Of a DNA stretch of 64,000 bases, positions 24,776 through 33,855 are shown in pieces. The position numbers and the translations under genes were made by a program. Each line of letters begins with the position of its first letter. The stretch's first letter is position 1. The notes under the pieces are model-generated. The model did not search any database. It was not told the origin of the DNA and was given only the letters and a program-made list of their open reading frames with translations. This stretch comes from an uncultured Armatimonadota bacterium (GTDB taxonomy: Bacteria > Armatimonadota > Fimbriimonadia > Fimbriimonadales > Fimbriimonadaceae): assembly GCA_903927025.1 (NCBI GenBank), contig CAIYLG010000062.1:62001-126000 (forward strand). Reading direction: 5' to 3'.

Positions 24776-25501
24776 CTAATATGCCCCGCGACCAGTTAAG
24801 ACCGCAGGAAACGCCAACAGGAATATTTTCAAATCAAGCCAAAGGGACCGATTGATAACGTATTCAATATCCGAGGATACCCAGTCTTCAAAATTCAATT
24901 CAGACCTTCCACGAATTTCCCGCAGGCACAGTAGACCGGGCTTAACTAACAGCCTAGCTTCCTGGGGTGAAACGTAGCACGCTACCTCTGACGGAAGGTG
25001 GGGCCTTGGACCTACGATAGACATCTTTCCGCTGAGGACGCAGAAGAGTTGCGGCACCTCATCAATCGAGAACTTGCGGATCCACTTACCGACTCGAGTG
25101 ATGCGAGGATCGCCTTTAATCTTAAAATGGGCTCCCTGCGCTTCGTTCTGCTGCTTTAGCTCCTCTCGGATCTTGTCAGCCATGATGTGCATGCTTCGGA
25201 ACTTGAAAAATCGGAAGCCTGCTCCACACATTCCGACCCGAGTCTGGAAGTAGAGCATTGGACCCCGATCCTCCAGCCATATGAGGAGCATCGTCAGCAG
25301 AATGATCGGCAAGAAGAGCGTGAGGGCTGTGAGCGCGATGAAAATATCTGCCAGACGCTTTACGAGGGAGTACCCGACCCTATTGACGAGCGGTGCCGCA
25401 GGCACCCTCATCACATGACCTTCCAGCACCACATGGCGCACGGAAGGGCCATACAGTGCTCCATTCCCGGAAATCCCCAGATTCTTTTCTACGTATTGCA
25501 T
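24776..25501 (-). CDS. Undecaprenyl-phosphate sugar-1-phosphate transferase (initiating PGT)
   Basis: A 241-residue bacterial sugar transferase of the WcaJ/RfbP catalytic-domain type. One hydrophobic hairpin (about residues 48-70) is followed by a catalytic domain with YFQTRVG, FKFRSMH, the DPRITRVGKWIRKFSIDEVPQL block and SIVGPRPHLPSEV. A late LLVKPGLLCLREIRGRSEL segment completes it. It transfers a sugar phosphate from a nucleotide sugar to undecaprenyl phosphate, the first step of polysaccharide repeat assembly at the inner membrane. The large N-terminal multi-span domain of WcaJ is absent, as in minimal PglC/WcaJ-C enzymes. It is the first gene of a leftward unit. Confidence 0.92.
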   Translation of the reverse strand: MQYVEKNLGISGNGALYGPSVRHVVLEGHVMRVPAAPLVNRVGYSLVKRLADIFIALTALTLFLPIILLTMLLIWLEDRGPMLYFQTRVGMCGAGFRFFKFRSMHIMADKIREELKQQNEAQGAHFKIKGDPRITRVGKWIRKFSIDEVPQLFCVLSGKMSIVGPRPHLPSEVACYVSPQEARLLVKPGLLCLREIRGRSELNFEDWVSSDIEYVINRSLWLDLKIFLLAFPAVLTGRGAY

Positions 25502-25804
25502 GTACGTCCTTACAAGGCGACGGTGAATACATCGATTCTGAATCGCAACTTCATCGGAACGATTGCGGCCAGTTTAGCCCCTGCCGCTCAGCTATTTCAA
25601 TTTTATCAAGTACCTAGTAAATACTACTGCTTCAAGTCGAGATTCCGATGGATATTCCACCGGAGTCACCCAACAATGCGGAGCAATTCAGCACCAGCAC
25701 ACAAACAGTTGGCACCGTTTGGGCACAGGGGGAGTATAGTCGGTGACGGCCGCAGAGTCAAGTCGGCTGCAACCTTTTGCCCATATCGCACGGAGACGAT
25801 AAAG
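25502..25804. promoter_or_regulatory. Divergent gap between the sugar transferase and a hypothetical gene
   Basis: About 300 bases with no gene I can support. The centre (about 25590-25630) is AT-rich and may hold the leftward promoter of the sugar-transferase unit. On the right, GGAG at 25792-25795 is the ribosome-binding site of the next gene. A frame that stays open through this gap and antisense to the sugar transferase gene is treated as chance. Confidence 0.35.
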
Positions 25805-26236
25805 ATGATGAATAGCCTTGTATTTGCGACAGAAGGGACATGGGATACGACTACCCTGTTCAACAACGGAGAGGAAGTGCTTGCAACGCGACTGTTTGTA
25901 AGCCTGCGGAGAAAGCGCGGATGGGTCGGGAACGATCAGGGTGGAGAACTAACGGCCACACTGACCCTCCAGGACGACCCGGACGAAGAATTGGGAATCT
26001 TCCCTGGTTCACTCGAAATCCAAGTACCGCGAAACAATATTTTAATTGTCAACCGCGACCCTCATTTCGCATTCGAAAGCACTCAAATCTACTATCAAGA
26101 GATTGAAGTTACAATGAGTGTGGCCGAACTCTACTTGGAGATCGACGCGGATGAGAACATTACTCAGTGCTACGTCAGCCTCTTCCAAGGTCATGGCATT
26201 GGCAGCGGGGCGGCTGAAACCTTTACTCTCCTTTAA
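25805..26236 (+). CDS. Hypothetical protein, beta-rich
   Basis: A 143-residue protein starting at ATG 25805 (or the adjacent ATG 25808), nine bases after GGAG. I do not recognise a family. It has no signal peptide or membrane segment. The sequence alternates short hydrophobic strands with acidic turns (LTLQDDPDEELG, LYLEIDADEN), which suggests a compact beta fold. Met-Met is followed by NSLVFATEGTWDT. The next gene, a secreted Gly/Ser-rich protein, begins 16 bases downstream, so the two may be co-transcribed. Confidence 0.6.
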   Translation: MMNSLVFATEGTWDTTTLFNNGEEVLATRLFVSLRRKRGWVGNDQGGELTATLTLQDDPDEELGIFPGSLEIQVPRNNILIVNRDPHFAFESTQIYYQEIEVTMSVAELYLEIDADENITQCYVSLFQGHGIGSGAAETFTLL

Positions 26237-26252
26237 TCGTGGTGATATTCAG

Positions 26253-26873
26253 ATGAACAGAAAGCCTCGTTTCCTGAGCATAGTGGCAGCCATCCTGTTG
26301 GCAGCCACGATGCTGATACCGGTTGAGTCGTTCGCACAGCGGCGTGGCGGGTCGTTCGGCGGCAGATCTTTCGGCGGTGGATTCTCCGGTGGCAGATCCT
26401 CTGGAGGATCGTTCGGCAGAAGCTTCAGCGGTTCCGGGAGTTCAACGCGCAGCGGTTCGTTCACCCGACCTGGAAGCGGCAGCTTCACAAGATCTGGAAC
26501 CGGCTCGTTCGGACGTAGCGGCACGTCCTCCAGCTCCTTTGGTCGAGCAAGGACATTTACCTCCACTCAATCTCGCGGCGGCTCGCCATTTCAGCCAAGG
26601 GCGTCCTACTACGGTCCTGGATTCCACAGCTACGGTGGAGGCTACTACTACAACGGATATGGAGTCCGCTACTATGGCGGCGGATATGGCAGCTACTGGT
26701 TCCACCCAGCGTGGTATTACTGGATGCCGTTCCACCCGGCGTTCTTCTACAGCCCACCCATGCTGGTGAACGGCTACTACGAGCCTGGCGGATTCAGCTT
26801 CATACGACTTCTTCTGGCTCTGGCAATCTTTGGCGTGTTCTTCTGGATACTGGCAAGGATCTTCTCCCGCTAA
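26253..26873 (+). CDS. Secreted or membrane Gly/Ser/Arg-rich low-complexity protein
   Basis: A 206-residue protein. A signal peptide (residues 1 to about 27, ending SFA-Q) is followed by about 80 residues of Gly/Ser/Arg/Phe repeats, including several copies of SGSFTR and GGSFG-type units. Next is a Tyr/Gly-rich stretch (YGGGYYY, YGGGYG), then a hydrophobic C-terminal span (FIRLLLALAIFGVFFWIL) ending in basic residues. The start is the ATG at 26253, 16 bases after the previous stop; a longer frame would erase the signal peptide. The layout suggests a surface-exposed, possibly phase-separating or adhesive tail anchored at the C-terminus. No enzyme domain is visible. Confidence 0.7.
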   Translation: MNRKPRFLSIVAAILLAATMLIPVESFAQRRGGSFGGRSFGGGFSGGRSSGGSFGRSFSGSGSSTRSGSFTRPGSGSFTRSGTGSFGRSGTSSSSFGRARTFTSTQSRGGSPFQPRASYYGPGFHSYGGGYYYNGYGVRYYGGGYGSYWFHPAWYYWMPFHPAFFYSPPMLVNGYYEPGGFSFIRLLLALAIFGVFFWILARIFSR

Positions 26874-26928
26874 AAGAGAACCACCCCAAAACCAGTAATT
26901 CAGCCTAGCTCCTTCAACCAACTTGGCT

Positions 26929-26961
26929 TAGCTGTACGTGAAGCACATTCACGTACAGCTA
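26929..26961 (+). terminator. Perfect inverted repeat, probable terminator
   Basis: A perfect 13-bp stem (TAGCTGTACGTGA with its complement) and a 7-base loop, 56 bases beyond the stop of the Gly/Ser-rich protein gene. Only a short AT-rich tail follows, so termination may be weak or protein-assisted. A regulator binding site is also possible given the symmetry. Confidence 0.6.
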
Positions 26962-27037
26962 TTGTTATGCCTGAGCCATTCTGCGGCTACAGAGTCGAAG
27001 CGGGTAACCTCTAGCTTCGAATAAGGAAATTAGGGCA

Positions 27038-28102
27038 TTGACTACGTCACAGATTCAACAGCATCTCGGCTCCGAGGAATCACTCCTCACGCACGTCTCA
27101 ACGACGATCCCGAAGGAGACTCTCCACCTTCCCAGCCCCGACTTTGTCGACCAAATCTTCAGTGTGAGCGACCGAAACATTCAGGTTCTCCGCTCCATCC
27201 AGACCCTTTACGGTCACGGTCGGCTTGCCAACACGGGTTATCTCAGCATTCTCCCAGTGGACCAGGGAATTGAGCACAGCGCAGGTGCAAGCTTCGCTGC
27301 AAACCCCGCCTACTTCGATCCTGAGAACATCGTCAAGCTGGCGATTGAAGGCGGATGCAACGCCGTTGCCTCGACGCTTGGTGTTCTTGGAGCGGTGAGC
27401 CGCAAGTACGCACACAAGATTCCTTTCGTTGTCAAAGTCAATCACAACGAGCTCATGACCTACCCGAATAAGTTCGACCAGGTCATGTTTGCGAACGTAG
27501 AGCAGGCATGGAACATGGGCGCTGTGGCAATTGGCGCAACCATCTACTTTGGCAGCGACGAGGCTACAAGACAGATTCAAGAGGTTTCGCAGGCCTTCGC
27601 TCATGCCCATGAGTTGGGACTTGCCACCATCCTTTGGTGCTATCTCCGAAATCCTTCGTTCAAGAAGGACAAGGACTACCACGTTTCAGCCGACCTTACC
27701 GGTCAGGCAAACCACCTTGGCGCAACCATCCAGGCGGACATTCTCAAGCAGAAGATGCCTGAGAACAACGGCGGCTACAAAGCGCTGAAGGGTGAGGCGG
27801 GCGATTACGGTAAGACCGACGAGCGAGTCTATTCAAAGCTGAGCTCGGACAATCCGATTGATCTGACCCGCTACCAAGTGGCCAATGGCTACATGGGACG
27901 AATCGGACTAATCAACAGCGGCGGTGCTTCCGGTGCGAACGACCTCGCAGAAGCTATTCGAACTGCAGTCATCAACAAGCGTGCAGGTGGTCAGGGTCTG
28001 ATCAGCGGACGCAAAGCCTTCCAGAAGCCGATTGCCCAAGGCGTTGAGCTTCTCAATGCCATCCAGGATGTTTACCTGGACGCTAACGTCACGATCGCCT
28101 AA
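27038..28102 (+). CDS. fbaB: Fructose-bisphosphate aldolase class I (FbaB/DhnA type)
   Basis: A 354-residue class I aldolase of the archaeal/FbaB type. Visible are [19 protein letters not shown], a region ending in [21 protein letters not shown], and [17 protein letters not shown] for phosphate binding. These enzymes form a Schiff base and cleave fructose 1,6-bisphosphate to dihydroxyacetone phosphate and glyceraldehyde 3-phosphate in the cytoplasm. The start is TTG at 27038 with AAGGAAA about nine bases upstream. The CvfB-like gene begins six bases after the stop, so the two form a unit. Confidence 0.93.
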   Translation: MTTSQIQQHLGSEESLLTHVSTTIPKETLHLPSPDFVDQIFSVSDRNIQVLRSIQTLYGHGRLANTGYLSILPVDQGIEHSAGASFAANPAYFDPENIVKLAIEGGCNAVASTLGVLGAVSRKYAHKIPFVVKVNHNELMTYPNKFDQVMFANVEQAWNMGAVAIGATIYFGSDEATRQIQEVSQAFAHAHELGLATILWCYLRNPSFKKDKDYHVSADLTGQANHLGATIQADILKQKMPENNGGYKALKGEAGDYGKTDERVYSKLSSDNPIDLTRYQVANGYMGRIGLINSGGASGANDLAEAIRTAVINKRAGGQGLISGRKAFQKPIAQGVELLNAIQDVYLDANVTIA

Positions 28103-28107
28103 ATTAG

Positions 28108-28944
28108 ATGATCGCCATCGGTAGCTACAACAGCCTCGAAATCGTCCGCAAGGTCGATTTCGGGGTCTACCTTTCCGATGGCGAAACTGATGTCCTCCTT
28201 CCGTTGAGGCAGGTCCCAGAAAGGGCGGGCCAAGGTGAAGTCCTCCGGGTCTTCGTCTATACCGACTCTGAGGACAGACCCATCGCCACTACATACACCC
28301 CCAAGGCAGTTGCTGGCGAGTTTGGCTTCCTCGAAGCCAAGAGCGTAGGTTCATTTGGAGCATTTGTGGACTGGGGTCTGGATAAGGACCTACTCGTTCC
28401 GTTCTCGGAGCAGCGCTACCCATTGATGGAGGGCCGCTCGTATGTGGTCCGCGTGCTCGTGGACAAGCTCACAAACCGGGTTATCGGCAGCACAAAGCTA
28501 TCGAAATATCTAACCGAGGACACGTCTCTCTTATCCGAGGGACAGGAAGTAGATGCATTTTTCTTCCAGCACACAGACGATGGCACCATGGCAATCGTGA
28601 ACGGCAAGTACCGGGCGGCACTGTTTCCGGATGAGATCTTTGAGCGCCTTCGCGTGGGTGAAAGGCGGCGTGCCTACATTAAGAAGATTCGTGAAGACGG
28701 CAAGCTCAGCCTGTCCCTGAGTCCACAGGGATATGAAGCGATCGCTTCTAAAGCTCCGTCCATCATCGACTTGTTGAAGCGGAACGGGGGATTTCTGCCG
28801 TATAGCGATTCTACGAGCCCGGAGACGATCCGGGCTGTATTCGGGATGAGCAAAGGATCCTTCAAAAAGCTGATCGGCGGACTGCTGCGCGATGGCAAGA
28901 TTGAAATCTCCTATCACGGCATCAGGCTCATCGATAAAAAGTAG
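28108..28944 (+). CDS. S1-domain RNA-binding protein, CvfB-like
   Basis: A 278-residue protein with tandem S1-like OB folds and a C-terminal winged-helix region. The first block has VRKVDFGVYLSDGETDVLLPL, the second AKSVGSFGAFVDWGLDKDLLVPFSEQ, the third GKYRAALFPDEIFERLRVGERRRAYIKKIREDGKLSLSL. The end (AVFGMSKGSFKKLIGGLLRDGKI) is the typical winged helix of CvfB/YitL. The S. aureus homologue binds RNA and affects virulence gene expression; a general role in RNA handling is inferred. It follows fbaB by six bases. Confidence 0.88.
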   Translation: MIAIGSYNSLEIVRKVDFGVYLSDGETDVLLPLRQVPERAGQGEVLRVFVYTDSEDRPIATTYTPKAVAGEFGFLEAKSVGSFGAFVDWGLDKDLLVPFSEQRYPLMEGRSYVVRVLVDKLTNRVIGSTKLSKYLTEDTSLLSEGQEVDAFFFQHTDDGTMAIVNGKYRAALFPDEIFERLRVGERRRAYIKKIREDGKLSLSLSPQGYEAIASKAPSIIDLLKRNGGFLPYSDSTSPETIRAVFGMSKGSFKKLIGGLLRDGKIEISYHGIRLIDKK

Positions 28945-29030
28945 GCACTCAACCCATTCATAATCGGTACATCAGCCGATTTCAGCAACCGAGAGTCCTT
29001 CTATTTCTGGGTTCCAGCCTGGTATTTGCC

Positions 29031-29309
29031 ATGGTGGCAGGAGCCCTTTGGCCCGTTCGAATTGTCTCCGAAGCATTTCTCATCGCCTCCGCCTTGAGTG
29101 CCGTTGGATTTCTGGTCACCTTCTTCACGCGCGAAAGCTATGATTTGGGTGAGCTCAGGCAACTTCACGACAAGGAACAGTTGCGCGCCATCGAACTAAC
29201 GGAGCAGGGTGACTTCGATGGAGTTCAATGTCTTGCCTGCGGTGAGCTCTACAGTGCCCGCTTCCCCGTTTGTCCCTCTTGCGGCTCCTCTCCTGGTCGA
29301 ATCGGCTAA
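29031..29309 (+). CDS. Small membrane protein with C-terminal zinc ribbon
   Basis: About 92 residues from ATG 29031. A hydrophobic span (AFLIASALSAVGFLVTFF) is followed by a charged linker and a CLACGELY..FPVCPSCG zinc-ribbon motif with four cysteines. The frame continues upstream of the ATG with another hydrophobic stretch (LLFLGSSLVFAM), so the true start may be a non-ATG codon near 28956-29007, giving two membrane spans. The ribbon would be cytoplasmic in a two-span model. Function is unknown; such ribbons often bind nucleic acid or partner proteins. Confidence 0.6.
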   Translation: MVAGALWPVRIVSEAFLIASALSAVGFLVTFFTRESYDLGELRQLHDKEQLRAIELTEQGDFDGVQCLACGELYSARFPVCPSCGSSPGRIG

Positions 29310-29410
29310 TTTTGTCTCACCGTATTTTGGCGAGTAAGAATAGTGCCAGCGTTCCAACCTTTACGTCTTCCTTACCTACAGTAGGAGGCACCCTGGCGTA
29401 GAACCTAACG

Positions 29411-30214
29411 ATGGTTAAAAGAATGCTTGCGGGATCGCTGGTTGCGATTCTGTTGATTGGTTGCGGCGGCGGCGGCGGAAATTCGGGAACGGCCAACGTT
29501 TATGGCGTGAACGCAATTCCAAATTTGGGAACGGTTTCCATTACGGCGAACGGGTCCGTGATCTTAAATGGGGCCGGGTACCTTTCCACGTCCTCTGCAT
29601 TCGTTGGAGTGGGATCTGGCACCAATGCAACGATCTTCCTGACGAATTCCTCAGGCACTCAGCTTGCGTCTGGCTCGACAACCCTTACCGCCGGTGACTA
29701 CTACAGTGCGTTTTCCATCGGGAATGCCGTCAACCAGTACGTGTTCGTGTATCCGACCGATGTCTCTGCTCCAACCGCCAATACAGCAAAAATCAGCTTC
29801 GTGAATTGTTCGGTACTGCAGCCTTCAATTGACGTCTACGTTGCCCCTCAAGGTGCCACTACTCTGGGGACCGCCGCGATCAGTTCGATGACCCCGTTCA
29901 ACTCTGGCCAAGAGGTTTCCGGTCTCACTGCGGGCACGGTCTACACCGTCCAGTTCAATGTCGCTGGAACAAACGTTTCGTTGGGATCCACAACGGTCAC
30001 TACAGGTACCACCCCTGCGACGAATGAGATTCAACTGGTAGCGATCACGGATAGCCAGACGGGGACTTCACCTGCACAGACAGTTCTTCCTGTGATTCCG
30101 GTTCCTGTCATCGCTGGCGCTGGCGCGCCAAAGAATCAGGCTAAACCGATGGTGGTGGGACACCCTGGCATGAATGCCTTTCCAGCTTCCATGACTCTGG
30201 CAGCAAAGCACTAG
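29411..30214 (+). CDS. Lipoprotein with DUF4397-type beta domains
   Basis: A 267-residue lipoprotein. The signal peptide ends in a lipobox (LLIGC, Cys19), followed by a poly-Gly spacer. Two domain-sized repeats rich in Val/Thr/Ala follow, with SIDVYVAPQGATTL and LTAGTVYTVQFN, the pattern of DUF4397 domains, which adopt an immunoglobulin-like fold. Neutral and Thr/Ser-rich, it is probably anchored on the outer face of a membrane. The Pro-rich C-terminus (VLPVIPVPVI) may be extended. A strong bidirectional terminator follows. The role is unknown; structural or adhesive functions are usual guesses. Confidence 0.75.
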   Translation: MVKRMLAGSLVAILLIGCGGGGGNSGTANVYGVNAIPNLGTVSITANGSVILNGAGYLSTSSAFVGVGSGTNATIFLTNSSGTQLASGSTTLTAGDYYSAFSIGNAVNQYVFVYPTDVSAPTANTAKISFVNCSVLQPSIDVYVAPQGATTLGTAAISSMTPFNSGQEVSGLTAGTVYTVQFNVAGTNVSLGSTTVTTGTTPATNEIQLVAITDSQTGTSPAQTVLPVIPVPVIAGAGAPKNQAKPMVVGHPGMNAFPASMTLAAKH

Positions 30215-30234
30215 CGCAAGCTAAACCTTGCCCT

Positions 30235-30274
30235 GAAATTGGCCCGCAGATTCAGCAATCTGCGGGCCAATTTC
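30235..30274. terminator. Bidirectional intrinsic terminator
   Basis: A perfect 18-bp stem (30235-30252 with 30257-30274) closed by a CAGC tetraloop. The core is the 12-bp GC-rich GGCCCGCAGATT, and the outer A-rich/T-rich arms act as the U-tract in both directions. It lies 21 bases past the lipoprotein stop and 45 before the GH95 start. Confidence 0.9.
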
Positions 30275-30318
30275 ACTTCTCATATTGCCTCCATTTGCAA
30301 AGCAACCCATAATCGCCT

Positions 30319-32739
30319 ATGCTCGCGGCACTCGCACTGATAGCAATGCAAACGAACTCACGCTCACAATCGATTTGGTTCCAAAAGCCAGCGGCGAGCT
30401 TTGAGTCATCGCTTCCGGTTGGCAATGGAAGATTGGGAGGGATGCTCTTTGGAGATCCTAAGGGTGACCGAGTGATCCTGAATGAGATCTCAATGTGGTC
30501 GGGCCAACCCGCTGAGCAGAATCGCAAGGATGCATGGCAAAAGCGCGGGCATATTGTCGAGCTTCTAAAGAAAGGCAAGAATTCCGAAGCAGAGTCCCTG
30601 ATGAATTCTGCTTTTACCTGCGATGGCCCCGGAAGTGAAGCAGGCGGCCCCTACGGGACTTATCAGATTCTCGGCGATCTCCATGTCGACTTCCCTGGCT
30701 CATCTCAGACTCCGCCGAGCTACCGTCGTGAACTTGACCTATCAACCGCAACTGCGCATGTGGAGATTGAAGATCTTGGCGGGAGGCAGACTCGTGAACT
30801 CATAGCGTCCGCCCCAGATCAGGTGTTGGCATATTACATCAAGTCTTCTGCGGCGAACGGACTCAACTTCACTACTCATCTCACGCGACCTGAGCGTGCC
30901 ACCGTAAGAGCCCAGGGAGCAGATGAACTTGCGATGGAGGGCAGACTCAGCAACGGTTCTGGAGGAGACGGACTCGCCTATATCGCACGCTTAAAGGTTG
31001 TTCTTCCGCATCACGGCAGTGTCTCGATAACGGATGGAAAGGTTGCCGTCACCGGGGCGGATGAAGTCCTGCTTCTCGTCACCGCTGGCACCAACTACTC
31101 TGGCCCAATTAGTGGTCGGCATTTGGGGCAAAACTACCGCGAGATCACTAAGCATCAGTTGGAGTCTGCGGCAAAGAAGGGATGGGCCCGGCTGTATGCG
31201 GATCACGTCAAGGACTTCCAGAAACTGTACAACCGAGTTTCATTCAATCTCGGTGGAAGCAATCGAGCTGAACTGTCAACACCGGAAAGACTACAAGAAT
31301 TTTGGAAGGATGGCGACGACAATGGGCTCCCGGCACTGTACATGCAGTTCGGCAGGTACCTCCTCATTAGTTCGAGCCGCGAAGGCGGCTTGCCAGCCAA
31401 CCTGCAGGGTCTATGGACAGCCGACCTTCAAACCCCGTGGAACGGCGACTACCATCTAGATATCAACGTTCAGATGAACTACTGGCTGGCGGAATCCACA
31501 AATCTGAGCGAATGCCACCTGCCGCTCACAAGCCTGGTCGAAGCGCTGGTACTTCCGGGCTCTCACACGGCAAAGGAGTATTACAACGCACCGGGTTGGG
31601 TTGCCCACGTCATTACAAACCCCTGGGCCTTCACCGCCCCAGGTGAAAGCGCCTCTTGGGGGAGCACCTGTACGGGTTCTGGCTGGCTGTGCGAACACCT
31701 ATGGGAGCACTATGTCTACACCCGTGATCGTGCATACCTCCGCCGGATTTACCCCATCTTGAAGGGCGCTTCCGAGTGTTTTCTGTCGATGCTCACCGAG
31801 GAGCCTGCCCACGGTTGGCTGGTGACGGGCCCGAGCAACTCACCAGAAAATGCCTTTCGCATGGCCGATGGAACCGTCGCGCACACCTGCTTGGGGCCAA
31901 CCATGGACGAACAGATCCTTAGGGAGCTGTTCGAAAACACGGCTGACGCGGCGAAAGAACTTAGCTTAGATCCTGAATTCTCAGCCAAGCTGGATGCCAC
32001 TCGGAGCCGTTTGGCGCCAACACAGATCAGCCCTGACGGGCGCATCCAGGAATGGCTTGAACCGTATGCTGAAGTCGAAGTCCACCATCGCCACACATCC
32101 CACCTGTATGGCTTGTATCCATCCGATCAGATCACGAAGCACGGCACTCCAGAACTGGCGGCCGCCGCTCAGAAGACACTTGAGACCAGGGGAGATGAAA
32201 GCACAGGTTGGAGCATGGCTTGGAAGATATGCTTCTGGGCCCGTCTGGGAGATGGCAACCACGCGGAGGGCCTCATTCATCGGCTCCTGAAGCCAACTGG
32301 AGCAAAGGGCTACAACATGACCAACGGAGGGGGGACCTACCCGAATCTGTTTGATGCGCATCCTCCTTTTCAAATCGACGGAAACTTCGGAGCTACTGCT
32401 GGAATCGCCGAAATGTTGGTGCAGAGTAACCGAGAACGTGCCGGTGAGGGATACACGCTGAGCCTCCTCCCCGCCCTGCCTGATAAATGGCACTCTGGCT
32501 CGATCTCGGGCCTCTGTTCTCGAGACGGCCTCGCCGTTGATTTGGAATGGTCGGCGGGGCAATTGACGAAGGCTGTGCTCAAGCCTCGACATCGGACCGC
32601 TGGGATCGTTCGACTCCGTACGAAAACTCCTGTGATCGTCCGAATAGGCGGCAAAGAGGTCGACGTCCAGCACGGCCCAGCGGGTGTCATAACCTTTCGC
32701 CTCGCCGGTACGGAATCTGCGGTCCTAAACCCAGCCTGA
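30319..32739 (+). CDS. GH95-family alpha-L-fucosidase (or alpha-L-galactosidase)
   Basis: An 806-residue glycoside hydrolase with a short N-terminal hydrophobic leader. The opening WFQKPAASFESSLPVGNGRLGGMLFG..VILNEISMWSGQ is diagnostic of GH95, and the (alpha/alpha)6 catalytic barrel contains LQGLWTADLQTPWNGDYHLDINVQMNYW, then GPSNSPENAF and RHTSHLYGLYP. The late NLFDAHPPFQIDGNFGATAGIAEML motif includes the conserved Asp near the active site. These inverting enzymes release terminal alpha-1,2-fucose, or L-galactose, from plant or host glycans. Secretion is likely from the leader but the cleavage site is unclear. It appears to be an isolated transcription unit. Confidence 0.92.
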   Translation: MLAALALIAMQTNSRSQSIWFQKPAASFESSLPVGNGRLGGMLFGDPKGDRVILNEISMWSGQPAEQNRKDAWQKRGHIVELLKKGKNSEAESLMNSAFTCDGPGSEAGGPYGTYQILGDLHVDFPGSSQTPPSYRRELDLSTATAHVEIEDLGGRQTRELIASAPDQVLAYYIKSSAANGLNFTTHLTRPERATVRAQGADELAMEGRLSNGSGGDGLAYIARLKVVLPHHGSVSITDGKVAVTGADEVLLLVTAGTNYSGPISGRHLGQNYREITKHQLESAAKKGWARLYADHVKDFQKLYNRVSFNLGGSNRAELSTPERLQEFWKDGDDNGLPALYMQFGRYLLISSSREGGLPANLQGLWTADLQTPWNGDYHLDINVQMNYWLAESTNLSECHLPLTSLVEALVLPGSHTAKEYYNAPGWVAHVITNPWAFTAPGESASWGSTCTGSGWLCEHLWEHYVYTRDRAYLRRIYPILKGASECFLSMLTEEPAHGWLVTGPSNSPENAFRMADGTVAHTCLGPTMDEQILRELFENTADAAKELSLDPEFSAKLDATRSRLAPTQISPDGRIQEWLEPYAEVEVHHRHTSHLYGLYPSDQITKHGTPELAAAAQKTLETRGDESTGWSMAWKICFWARLGDGNHAEGLIHRLLKPTGAKGYNMTNGGGTYPNLFDAHPPFQIDGNFGATAGIAEMLVQSNRERAGEGYTLSLLPALPDKWHSGSISGLCSRDGLAVDLEWSAGQLTKAVLKPRHRTAGIVRLRTKTPVIVRIGGKEVDVQHGPAGVITFRLAGTESAVLNPA

Positions 32740-32774
32740 CGCTGGGAGCATTTCCTCAGTTAGAATGACTTCTT

Positions 32775-33386
32775 ATGGGTGGGATCATTCGGTTGGCTCG
32801 ATTGGAAGACGCGCCGCAGATTGCTGATATCTATCGTCCGTTCGTGGAAGCGAGCCCCGTATCATTCGAGGCGTCCGCTCCCGACTCGGTGGAGACCTCC
32901 AATCGAATCGAAGGTGTGACGGCTAAATACCCGTGGCTAGTCTGTGAAGTGGATGGCGCGGTGGCAGGGTACGCATATGCGAGCCAGCATCGCGTGCGAT
33001 TTCACTATCAATGGTCTATCGATTGCAGCGTCTATGTCCACCCGGACTACCGGAAACTGGGCATCGCATCGGCTCTCTATACTTCACTCATCGAAATCGT
33101 AAGATATCAAGGCTACATCAGCGCCTTTGCGGGGATTACACTGCCGAACGAGGCCAGTGTTGGCTTCCACAGCTCAATGGGATTTATCCCAATTGGCGTC
33201 TATAAAAACGTTGGATTTAAGCTTGATCGGTGGCACAGCGTTGGTTGGTGGCAGCTTCAGCTTCATGAACCCACGACTCCGCCGCCCCAGATTCGCCTAA
33301 TGAATGAGGTGCTAGACACTCCAACCTGGAACCAGGCAATTGAGGACGGGGAGCAGAAGTTGAGGGGACGTGCCAGCAAGACATGA
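32775..33386 (+). CDS. GNAT N-acetyltransferase (phosphinothricin-acetyltransferase-like)
   Basis: A 203-residue GNAT protein. It has IIRLARLEDAPQIADIYRPFVEASPVSFE at the N-terminus, SIDCSVYVHPDYRKLGIASALY carrying the acetyl-CoA loop, and the C-terminal GFHSSMGFIPIGVYKNVGFKLDRWHSVGWWQ, typical of the Pat/Bar group. These enzymes acetylate amino groups of glutamate analogues or other small molecules in the cytoplasm. The true substrate is unknown. A 35-residue C-terminal extension beyond the usual Pat length is present. The stop overlaps the next start (ATGA). Confidence 0.87.
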   Translation: MGGIIRLARLEDAPQIADIYRPFVEASPVSFEASAPDSVETSNRIEGVTAKYPWLVCEVDGAVAGYAYASQHRVRFHYQWSIDCSVYVHPDYRKLGIASALYTSLIEIVRYQGYISAFAGITLPNEASVGFHSSMGFIPIGVYKNVGFKLDRWHSVGWWQLQLHEPTTPPPQIRLMNEVLDTPTWNQAIEDGEQKLRGRASKT

Positions 33387-33853
33387 TGGACAACCGAAGT
33401 GAAGAAGAAATCCGGATCCTTGAGTCCTTTCGGGTGTGTCGCGAAGAGATCCACCACGAATACGACATTCTTGGCTCTAGGCTGAACTCTTACATCACGT
33501 CTCAGGCCTTTCTGGTCACTGGCTATGCCATGTCCATGTCGAACCTCAACCCCGTCACTGGCCACGAGTTCCGTCTCGTTTTTCCAATTCTGCTTAGTGT
33601 CGTTTCAATCCTGCTCTCGCTGAGAGCCCTGCCCGGAATCACGGGCGCCTGCTTCGTTTTGTCAAAGTGGCACGATCGCCAGGCAGAACTCTTTGATAAA
33701 GGTGTCGGCCTAGCGGACTACCACGTGCTCAAACAAACGAACGTCAAGGAGATCCACGAGCGAAACCTTTGGTTCGCCAGCACATCTCCGTTCATCTTTA
33801 TGACAGCTTGGGCAATCATGGCGATGTTCGCCATTTACCTCTTCACCGTCTAG
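33383..33853 (+). CDS. Hypothetical membrane protein, two-helix type
   Basis: A 156-residue protein with an N-terminal charged helix, hydrophobic spans at about residues 48-62, 68-92 and 135-156, and a central charged stretch (SKWHDRQAELFDK). The ATGA overlap with the acetyltransferase gene indicates coupled translation. The sequence resembles small RipA-like inner-membrane proteins only loosely, and I do not assign a family. Both convergent neighbours end close together near 33855. Confidence 0.6.
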   Translation: MMDNRSEEEIRILESFRVCREEIHHEYDILGSRLNSYITSQAFLVTGYAMSMSNLNPVTGHEFRLVFPILLSVVSILLSLRALPGITGACFVLSKWHDRQAELFDKGVGLADYHVLKQTNVKEIHERNLWFASTSPFIFMTAWAIMAMFAIYLFTV

Positions 33854-33855
33854 TC

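Noticed and set aside
25187-25804. A long open frame running upstream of the 143-residue hypothetical protein, antisense to the sugar transferase gene.
   Set aside because: Its first part is the complement of a well-conserved gene and is full of His/Arg/Glu runs of no recognisable type. The ribosome-binding site and start at 25805 explain the gene.
26249-26566. Antisense Pro/Leu/Glu-rich frame opposite the Gly/Ser-rich protein.
   Set aside because: Pro/Leu/Glu runs are the expected complement of Gly/Ser/Arg repeats, so it is a composition artefact.
31981-32673. A 230-codon open frame antisense to the GH95 gene.
   Set aside because: The plus strand carries a strong GH95 catalytic domain here, and the antisense frame has no start context or family signature.
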